Positions 1 through 4,361 of a stretch of DNA of 5,301 nucleotides are shown here, piece by piece. A program made the translations under genes and the position numbers. A model generated the notes under the pieces. It ran no database searches. It saw only the letters and a program-made list of their open reading frames with translations, and was not told the DNA's origin. Numbering within the stretch: the first letter of the stretch is position 1; each line of letters begins with the position of its first letter. The stretch is from an uncultured bacterium (GTDB taxonomy: Bacteria; UBA4055): assembly GCA_937873545.1 (NCBI GenBank), contig CALMWI010000487.1:1-5301 (forward strand), read 5' to 3'.

Positions 1-713
1 TAGCGGATAAGATATTGAAATATACTGCGCCGTCTGCTGTTGCCGCCGGTACGATTATACGCTGCGATGTATATAATCAGGCTAATTTCACCTGTGTTCT
101 AAGCATGAACGGAATTACTACGCCATATTTCGATAATATAGCCACTCTTAATTCGGCTGAAGAAATACTTGTATTTCAGGGTTCTGCGGCATCTCCGCAG
201 TTCAAATTCGCGGTTACGGACGTCTATACGGGATGGGCTGTAAATGTGCCCTTAAGCGGTACTGACGGAGGCGGTCACGGATCAGCTTTACCTCCGGGAT
301 TAACGGACGATGTTACGGCTATGTCTCTGGCGACTGGAGCTACCGCGGTCGATAACTGGGCATATACAGGCGCGGTCACTGCGGCGACTGCTGCCGAATG
401 GAAAACGAGGATAGGTAATCCAGCCAACTGGACAGGAGATGATGTGAATCCGACAATACCTGCCGGGCCTTATACTGTTACCGCTGTCGAGCCGGGTATC
501 CCTCAAAATGTTACTGCAGCTGTTGACGGCACGAATCTGAGCTTATCATGGGATGCCGCCGTAAACGCTACATCATATAAAGTTATGGCTTGCGAAGATC
601 CTTACGGTACATTCAGCGATATTTCTGCAAGCGGTATTTTTGCAGGTACTACATGGAACTATACTTATTCTGCAGTAAAAATGTTCTATTATGTGGTCGC
701 TGTAGCGCAATAA
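1..713 (+). CDS. Secreted FN3-ending protein, C-terminal part (5' partial)
   Basis: The frame is open to the left edge (first full codon at 3) and ends at TAA 711-713. The TTG at 15 has no ribosome-binding site in front of it, so the real start is almost certainly upstream of the window. Residues are numbered from that TTG. Residues 1-150 form a beta-rich module with the pattern 'AAGTII', 'AEEILVFQGS' (49-58), 'GHGSALPPGLTDD' (88-99) and 'NPANWTGDD' (136-143). I recall this pattern, from memory, from lamin-tail-like modules in secreted Bacteroidota/FCB proteins ('GDQILAYQG...SALPPGLT...NWTG'). Residues about 160-232 are a fibronectin type III domain ('PGIPQNVTA', 'LSLSWDAA', 'ATSYKVMA', 'FYYVVAVAQ') that closes the protein. 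No catalytic motif is visible. An extracellular or cell-surface role is inferred from domain style only. The N-terminal, possibly enzymatic, part is missing. Bases 40-172 are duplicated at 2146-2277. Confidence 0.8.
   Translation, partial: ADKILKYTAPSAVAAGTIIRCDVYNQANFTCVLSMNGITTPYFDNIATLNSAEEILVFQGSAASPQFKFAVTDVYTGWAVNVPLSGTDGGGHGSALPPGLTDDVTAMSLATGATAVDNWAYTGAVTAATAAEWKTRIGNPANWTGDDVNPTIPAGPYTVTAVEPGIPQNVTAAVDGTNLSLSWDAAVNATSYKVMACEDPYGTFSDISASGIFAGTTWNYTYSAVKMFYYVVAVAQ
40..172 (+). repeat. 133-bp direct repeat, intact coding copy
   Basis: This stretch lies inside the FN3-ending gene and encodes roughly 'VAAGTIIRCD' through 'SAEEILV'. It matches 2146-2277 in the same orientation at 127 of 133 aligned positions. 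The differences are silent third-codon changes at 92, 95, 98, 101 and 140, plus one A (135 or 136) that is missing from the other copy. Confidence 0.95.
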
Positions 714-730
714 AAGATTGTTAAACCGTA

Positions 731-743
731 AAGAAATACTTGT
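731..743 (+). repeat. 13-bp direct repeat AAGAAATACTTGT
   Basis: AAGAAATACTTGT here is identical to the last 13 bases of both long repeat copies (160-172 and 2265-2277). In the frame homologous to the coding copy, both read '-EILV'. The flanks on either side do not align convincingly. It is either a remnant of a third, decayed copy or a recombination junction. It lies 18 bp after the stop of the FN3-ending gene and on the opposite side of the ATPase gene from the second long copy. Confidence 0.6.
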
Positions 744-819
744 CAGTTCCAGAAAATGCGTGCCTGAAGAGTATAGGGATATATCAGGTATCCACAGTTA
801 ATCCGCTTTCTGCGGGTGT

Positions 820-854
820 GGAATGCTTACGGCGAAAGCAATATTCCTTTTCTT
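820..854 (+). terminator. Possible rho-independent terminator
   Basis: GGAAT (820-824) pairs with ATTCC (843-847) and GCTT (825-828) pairs with AAGC (836-839). There is a 7-nt loop and a 3-nt bulge (840-842), followed by the T-rich run TTTTCTT (848-854). The T run lies on the + strand, so it would end transcription from the FN3-ending gene before it meets the convergent ATPase gene. The stem is imperfect and lies about 105 bp past the stop codon, so this is a weak call. A smaller hairpin (ATCCGC 801-806 with GCGGGT 812-817) just upstream has no T run. Confidence 0.35.
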
Positions 855-858
855 AAAT

Positions 859-1986
859 TCAATAAGCTCCGATAAAAGTTTCAAAATTTTCGGGAGTAAT
901 TATTTCCGCGTTTTTTGCTTTATATTCCTGAATAAAGATTTCGGGTATTTTTTTCTTAGACATACTGTTCCATTTGAATTCATAAGCTGATATTAAACCG
1001 TCGGCCTCTTCAATGTAATCAATTTCCTGTTTGTCGTAAGTGCGCCAGAAAAACTGATTTACCCATATTTCATTGTATTCTATATATTTCTTTCGTTCGC
1101 TGATCAGAAAATTTTCCCAAAGAGCTCCTGTATCCTGCCTTAGTCCGATCTCGGAGAAATTATTTATAAGGGAGTTCCGTATGCCGTTATCATAGAAGTA
1201 TATTTTTTTGCTTTTTGAAAGTTCCTTCCTCAGATTTCTGCTGAAAGCACCAAGCCTGAATATAACAAAAGCCTGCTCAAGAAGCTGAATATATTTCTCG
1301 ACCGTTATTTTATCCAGTTCAACCATTTTACTCAATTCCGTATAAGAGACTTCATTCCCGACCTGAAAAGCCAGTGCGGTGAGGAGTTTTACTATTTTAT
1401 CGGCTTTATTCAATCTGCCCCACTTCAAAACATCCTTATACAGATAACTGTTCAAAAGTTCGTTAAGTATCTTTTTCTCTCTTCCCGGCGAACACACGAC
1501 TTCCGGGTAATAACCGAAAACAAGTCTGTGGTTCAGCATTCCGGATTCATTCAGCAGTCCGTTGTGAGCGGTCATTTCCTTATAGCTTATCGGATACATC
1601 TTGTATTCCCACTTTCTGCCTGTAAGCGGTTCATTCAGCCTGTTTGCGAGTTCAAATGCGGATGAGCCGGAAACTATCAGCTGAACATCTTTTATCAAGT
1701 CTGTGACCAGCTTCAGTTTTTTGCCAAGGTCTTCAATATTCTGCGCTTCGTCAATTATAAGAATTTTATTATCGCCGATAATAGCCTTCAGTCTTTCAGC
1801 AGAAATATTATCAAAAGCGGCCTGGGTTTGAGTTTCATCTCCGTCAAGCCACAGAGTTCCGGGTTTATGATAGAACATTTTTTTCAGCATCGTAGTTTTA
1901 CCGACCTGTCTCGGTCCTAAAATTACCAGAGCTTTTCCTTTTCCGATCTGATCGCTGATTACTTTTTCAAGTTCTCTTTTTATCAT
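859..1986 (-). CDS. AAA ATPase with C-terminal DUF4143 domain
   Basis: Complete at 375 residues, a usual length for the family. Numbering is from the ATG at 1986. Walker A GPRQVGKTT is at 24-32, Walker B ILIIDEAQ at 75-82, a sensor-like strand LIVSGSSAFEL at 103-113, LTGR at 121-124 and the family motif GYYPEV at 158-163. The C-terminal DUF4143 part holds 'WRTYDKQEIDYI' and 'AYEFKW' near 314-339. Its E321-x-D323 and E336-F-K338 resemble the acidic/ExK core of the PD-(D/E)XK nuclease fold, and that core looks intact. Members bind ATP; their cellular role is mostly unknown, so no function is assigned. A GTG at 1998 gives four extra residues. I prefer the ATG for two reasons: the family typically begins 'MIKR', and the predicted transcription start (about 2000-2002) would leave the GTG almost leaderless. 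No antitoxin-like partner is adjacent. The gene is convergent with the FN3-ending gene and lies between fragments of a repeat derived from it. Confidence 0.93.
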   Translation of the reverse strand: MIKRELEKVISDQIGKGKALVILGPRQVGKTTMLKKMFYHKPGTLWLDGDETQTQAAFDNISAERLKAIIGDNKILIIDEAQNIEDLGKKLKLVTDLIKDVQLIVSGSSAFELANRLNEPLTGRKWEYKMYPISYKEMTAHNGLLNESGMLNHRLVFGYYPEVVCSPGREKKILNELLNSYLYKDVLKWGRLNKADKIVKLLTALAFQVGNEVSYTELSKMVELDKITVEKYIQLLEQAFVIFRLGAFSRNLRKELSKSKKIYFYDNGIRNSLINNFSEIGLRQDTGALWENFLISERKKYIEYNEIWVNQFFWRTYDKQEIDYIEEADGLISAYEFKWNSMSKKKIPEIFIQEYKAKNAEIITPENFETFIGAY

Positions 1987-2005
1987 AACTTGATCCACTT
2001 TTTAT

Positions 2006-2036
2006 CAAATATAACCATTTAAGCATAAAATGTCAA
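2006..2036 (-). promoter_or_regulatory. Promoter of the ATPase/DUF4143 gene
   Basis: Read on the minus strand there is a perfect TTGACA (2036-2031), a 17-nt spacer, and TATATT (2013-2008), one mismatch from TATAAT. The same bases also fit the Bacteroidota-type consensus: TTTG (2037-2034), 20 nt, then TATATTTG (2013-2006) matching TAnnTTTG. The transcription start should fall near 2000-2002, leaving about 14-16 nt of leader before the ATG at 1986. That leader has no strong Shine-Dalgarno sequence (only GTGGA), which is common in Bacteroidota-like lineages. Confidence 0.7.
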
Positions 2037-2064
2037 ATAAAATCACTGATTTAACGTAAAAAAG

Positions 2065-2078
2065 GTGAAAACAATCAC
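2065..2078 (-). promoter_or_regulatory. CRP/FNR-family-like operator, proximal
   Basis: GTGA, six bases, TCAC: the spacing and half-sites match the core of the classical CRP site (TGTGA-N6-TCACA), though the outermost bases are G and T rather than T and A. Its centre (2071.5) lies about 70-72 bp upstream of the predicted transcription start of the ATPase gene, a distance typical of class I activation. That a regulator binds here is inferred. Confidence 0.5.
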
Positions 2079-2090
2079 TAAAATTAGCTA

Positions 2091-2116
2091 AAAACGGTGA
2101 AAAATATCACCGTTTT
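2091..2116 (-). promoter_or_regulatory. CRP/FNR-like operator within a perfect 10-bp inverted repeat
   Basis: AAAACGGTGA (2091-2100) and its exact reverse complement (2107-2116) flank a 6-nt spacer. The core is again GTGA-N6-TCAC (2097-2110), the same motif as the site at 2065-2078. Centre-to-centre distance is 32 bp, about three helical turns. The alternative is a terminator: an A run, a 10-bp stem and a TTTT end would suit it in either direction, and it could end transcription from the minus-strand permease gene about 205 bp upstream. Only four of the ten stem pairs are G-C, and the second copy of the core motif favours an operator. Confidence 0.55.
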
Positions 2117-2145
2117 AATGTCGGTTGTCAAACAACTCAATTGAT

Positions 2146-2277
2146 TTGCCGCCGGTACGATTATACGCTGCGATGTATATAATCAGGCTAATTTCACTTG
2201 CGTCCTGAGCATGAACGGAATTACTACGCCATATTTCGATATATTGCCACTCTTAATTCGGCTGAAGAAATACTTGT
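2146..2277 (+). pseudogene. Frameshifted fragment of a paralogue of the FN3-ending gene
   Basis: Direct repeat of 40-172. Relative to that coding copy it has five substitutions (2198, 2201, 2204, 2207, 2245), all silent at third codon positions, and a 1-bp deletion at 2240/2241 that breaks the frame. An in-frame TGA (2142-2144) lies just before it, and there is no start codon or continuing gene, so it cannot encode the domain. The silent-only pattern says that the source was a functional coding paralogue and that decay came later. It sits between the ATPase operators and the end of the permease gene. Confidence 0.85.
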
Positions 2278-2320
2278 TTGTGCTTGATTTAAATTATATT
2301 TGCGGATAAATTTTATTCGG

Positions 2321-3577
2321 TTAATCGTTGCTCATCAGCCCGATAATACTGCTGCTTTTCAGATAGTGTCTTATTTTAAAATAAATGTAGATCATGCCTA
2401 AAAAGGTCAGGATCAGCGAAAGGATCAAAAATATATCAATATTGTAGTTTGTCTCGATCATTTTATTTATAATTGAATCAGGCTTAGAAACAAGCATTAG
2501 TTTAATAAGCATAAAAGATAACCCAGCGCCTGTGATCAGTCCGTAGATTATATGTTTTGCGTATTGATAAAGCCAGATCACGATAATATCTCTGTAATAG
2601 GCTCCCATAGCCATCTGGATGCCGATCTCTTTCTTCAGGTAAAGCAGCATGTATCTTATCTGATTCTGAACGAACATCACTATCACGAGCAGTATGAAGG
2701 CAACCGGCAGGAATAAGAGATAATCAAGCCGAGACAAATATTTATTTATCGTTCTGAAAATATCATTTTCATTTTCAACGATCCTGTAGCCTTTTTTTTC
2801 TATGATCTCGGAAATTCTGAGCATATCGGAAGATGATCTGAAATAAACTTTTATATTCGACATCGTTGTAGGGGTTCCTATGATCCCGGCTATATTTTTT
2901 AAAGTTGCTTCAGGCACTGTTAAACCAAGGAACGGCACTTCTTTATCCACTCCGATGATAGTCACTTTCATTGAATGAGTTTTTTCATTGGAAGAAAAGC
3001 TGTTCATTCCGATAACGAGGTCGAATTTTCTTCCTATCAGCACTTTTTCAGTAAGCTTGGGAAGATCATTGGCTGGTGCAAAGCTCGAGTTATAAATATC
3101 GAGCAGTTTTGAAGAAACAATAGCCCTGATCTCGGTCGTGTTCTTTTTGCTGTACCAGAGACCCTCGAACGGTCTTTCTTCGCCGAACAGCGACAGATCT
3201 GTTCCGTAGCCCATATCAAAAAGTTTCCCGCTTAAATGAGCAGGAGCATCGAGATTATAAGTGGGGCTTACTGAAGTAACTCCGTCAACTCCTTTCAGAT
3301 ACTCCAGATCTTTTTCACTAAGGCTGCCTTTGCCTAGCAGAGAAGGTGTGATGATCTTGAACATCGCGATATCCATTTCCTTCGGAGCGATCGTAATAAA
3401 AGTATTGTTCTCCGTGCTGAAGATCTTCTTAATTGTCGAATGAAATGTTGATGAGAAAGTAATTATAAAGAAAAGAAGGAAAAACATGAGCGTAAATACA
3501 ATGTATATCTGGAACTTGAACCTCAGTTTGTTCTTAAAATATGATTCGGAAATATGTATCAGCGACGGTATTTTCAT
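2321..3577 (-). CDS. FtsX/MacB-type ABC transporter permease
   Basis: Complete at 418 residues, close to the usual length for MacB/LolC-E-like permeases. Topology read from the translation: a short basic cytoplasmic start, TM1 at about 24-43, a large extracytoplasmic domain (about 44-283, MacB_PCD-like), then TM2 at about 285-305, TM3 at about 336-362 and TM4 at about 380-401. Between TM2 and TM3 lies the FtsX coupling motif 'KKEIGIQMAMGAYYRDI' (315-331), which in this family contacts the ATPase. Such permeases usually export or extract lipoproteins, peptides or antibiotics, or transmit force across the membrane; the substrate here cannot be told. The usual partner ATPase and membrane-fusion genes are not adjacent: the downstream ATPase is of the DUF4143 type, not an ABC ATPase, and the upstream gene diverges. 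The start ATG (3577-3575) has GAAGGA (3586-3581) only 3 nt away, a rather short spacing. Confidence 0.88.
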   Translation of the reverse strand: MKIPSLIHISESYFKNKLRFKFQIYIVFTLMFFLLFFIITFSSTFHSTIKKIFSTENNTFITIAPKEMDIAMFKIITPSLLGKGSLSEKDLEYLKGVDGVTSVSPTYNLDAPAHLSGKLFDMGYGTDLSLFGEERPFEGLWYSKKNTTEIRAIVSSKLLDIYNSSFAPANDLPKLTEKVLIGRKFDLVIGMNSFSSNEKTHSMKVTIIGVDKEVPFLGLTVPEATLKNIAGIIGTPTTMSNIKVYFRSSSDMLRISEIIEKKGYRIVENENDIFRTINKYLSRLDYLLFLPVAFILLVIVMFVQNQIRYMLLYLKKEIGIQMAMGAYYRDIIVIWLYQYAKHIIYGLITGAGLSFMLIKLMLVSKPDSIINKMIETNYNIDIFLILSLILTFLGMIYIYFKIRHYLKSSSIIGLMSND

Positions 3578-3717
3578 ATATCCTTCAAATAAACAGACGG
3601 ATTATAAGAAAATTTAACCGGATTTTCTACACAAATTTATAAATTTAAAATATAATCTGAAATTCGTTCCGAATTTGTTTATATTGTAATATCTTAACTA
3701 CAAAGCAGGAAGAAGAA
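3578..3717. promoter_or_regulatory. Divergent promoter region with AT-rich dyads
   Basis: This 140-bp gap serves the permease (leftward) and the membrane/zinc-module gene (rightward). Leftward candidates are TAAATTTG (3639-3632, a TAnnTTTG match with a poor upstream element) and a TATAAT at 3606-3601. The rightward candidate is TATAAT (3651-3656) without a clear -35. Two dyads stand out: the 14-bp all-AT palindrome AAATTTATAAATTT (3633-3646) and a 7-bp inverted repeat AAATTCG/CGAATTT with a 3-nt centre (3660-3676). The second is operator-like and would overlap or immediately follow the rightward transcription start. Individual promoter elements are uncertain. Confidence 0.35.
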
Positions 3718-4266
3718 ATGTTAAAACAAAGACTAGACGGAAGAGGAAAAAATATTCAGCTGTTATACTGGTTTGGAGTAATGGTGTTTATCCTGGCGGC
3801 TGATTATTTTGCCGGCCCTTACATACAGTTCCCTGTAACATATATTATTCCAATAGCTTTGGTATCATGGCACAACGGAAGTTTCTGGGGATATACTTTT
3901 ACAGTAACCATGTCCCTGATGAGACTCATATTCAACATGTTCTTCTGGACATTTCCCTGGACTTACTTGGAAACCTCATTGAATTTCATCGTCAGCTTAG
4001 CCGTTTTTGCCCTGCTGGTTTCACTATTCGATAAAGTGGCAAAGCATAACAGGGAACTGTCGAATAAAGTAGAGGTTCTAAGCGGACTTCTGCCTATCTG
4101 TTCGAGCTGCAAGAAGATAAAGAACGACACGGAAAACTGGGAGCAGATAGAAAGTTATATCACGAAAAAAAGCAGCGCTTCTTTTACGCACAGTCTCTGC
4201 CCGGATTGCAAACAGAAACTGTACGGAGACGCGATCCAGAAATTAAAAAATGACAAACAAAAATAA
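3718..4266 (+). CDS. Four-helix membrane protein with C-terminal Cys4 module
   Basis: Complete at 182 residues, with AGGA (3707-3710) 7 nt before the ATG. Residues about 15-105 hold four hydrophobic helices (about 15-31, 37-52, 57-76, 86-104). The 'FPVTYIIPIALVSWHNG' stretch (38-54) resembles the N-terminal membrane sensor region of some histidine kinases and diguanylate cyclases. A short polar, likely coiled-coil linker (105-121) leads to 'LSGLLPICSSCKKI' and 'SLCPDCKQKLY'. Cys128, Cys131, Cys161 and Cys164 form two CxxC pairs, with conserved-looking Trp141 and His158. I recognise this module from memory as a tail on PAS, response-regulator and GGDEF proteins; metal binding is inferred from the Cys4 pattern. 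Here it directly follows the membrane part with no kinase or cyclase in between, so it would be the cytoplasmic output or partner-binding domain. The biological role is unknown. The permease gene is divergent; the VCBS gene follows after a 95-bp gap with its own ribosome-binding site. Confidence 0.85.
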   Translation: MLKQRLDGRGKNIQLLYWFGVMVFILAADYFAGPYIQFPVTYIIPIALVSWHNGSFWGYTFTVTMSLMRLIFNMFFWTFPWTYLETSLNFIVSLAVFALLVSLFDKVAKHNRELSNKVEVLSGLLPICSSCKKIKNDTENWEQIESYITKKSSASFTHSLCPDCKQKLYGDAIQKLKNDKQK

Positions 4267-4278
4267 AATTTTATTATC

Positions 4279-4310
4279 TTGACAGTCTATTCTGACTGGT
4301 TTCGTATATT
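4279..4310 (+). promoter_or_regulatory. Possible promoter of the VCBS-repeat gene
   Basis: A perfect TTGACA (4279-4284) is followed by TATATT (4305-4310), but the 20-nt spacer is longer than the ideal 17. The second element reads TATATTTA, one mismatch from TAnnTTTG. The element pair resembles the ATPase promoter, and the start would fall near 4317, giving a leader of about 45 nt. No clear terminator separates it from the preceding gene, so read-through is possible. Confidence 0.3.
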
Positions 4311-4361
4311 TATTTCAAAGTATTTACTGTGTAGAAAGAAATTAAAATATCGGAGGATAAA

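Larger units (their letters stand above)
1987..2320. other. Intergenic control region with gene fragment
   Basis: This 334-bp gap lies between the start of the ATPase gene and the end of the permease gene, both on the minus strand. From left to right it holds the ATPase promoter (2006-2036), two CRP-like dyads (2065-2078 and 2091-2116), a small GTTGT/ACAAC hairpin (2124-2136), the frameshifted repeat copy (2146-2277), and about 43 bp of AT-rich sequence in which I see nothing. No intact small gene is visible on either strand. Confidence 0.7.

Noticed and set aside
3..10. GCGGATAA shared with 2302-2309
   Set aside because: An 8-base match in a 5-kb window is expected by chance and the flanks do not extend it.
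15..17. TTG as a real start codon of the first gene
   Set aside because: The frame is open to the window edge, there is no ribosome-binding site, and no signal peptide follows; the gene is cut by the window.
300..506. Minus-strand 68-residue open frame
   Set aside because: Lies wholly inside the first gene on the opposite strand, has no ribosome-binding site and a low-complexity Arg/Ser-rich translation.
859..1986. ATPase/DUF4143 gene as half of a toxin-antitoxin pair or a defence system
   Set aside because: No small partner gene or effector lies beside it, and the family is widespread in unrelated contexts.
731..2277. An insertion sequence or composite transposon around the ATPase gene
   Set aside because: There is no transposase, no terminal inverted repeats next to the 13-bp repeats, and the repeat is part of a host coding sequence.
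3037..3443. Two 60-residue open frames inside the permease gene (3037-3219 minus, 3261-3443 plus)
   Set aside because: Both overlap a clearly coding permease in other frames and show no domain or start signal.
4262..4275. AATAAAATTTTATT palindrome at the stop of the membrane-sensor gene as a terminator
   Set aside because: It is all A/T with no loop or G-C stem, so it is likely to be chance in AT-rich sequence.
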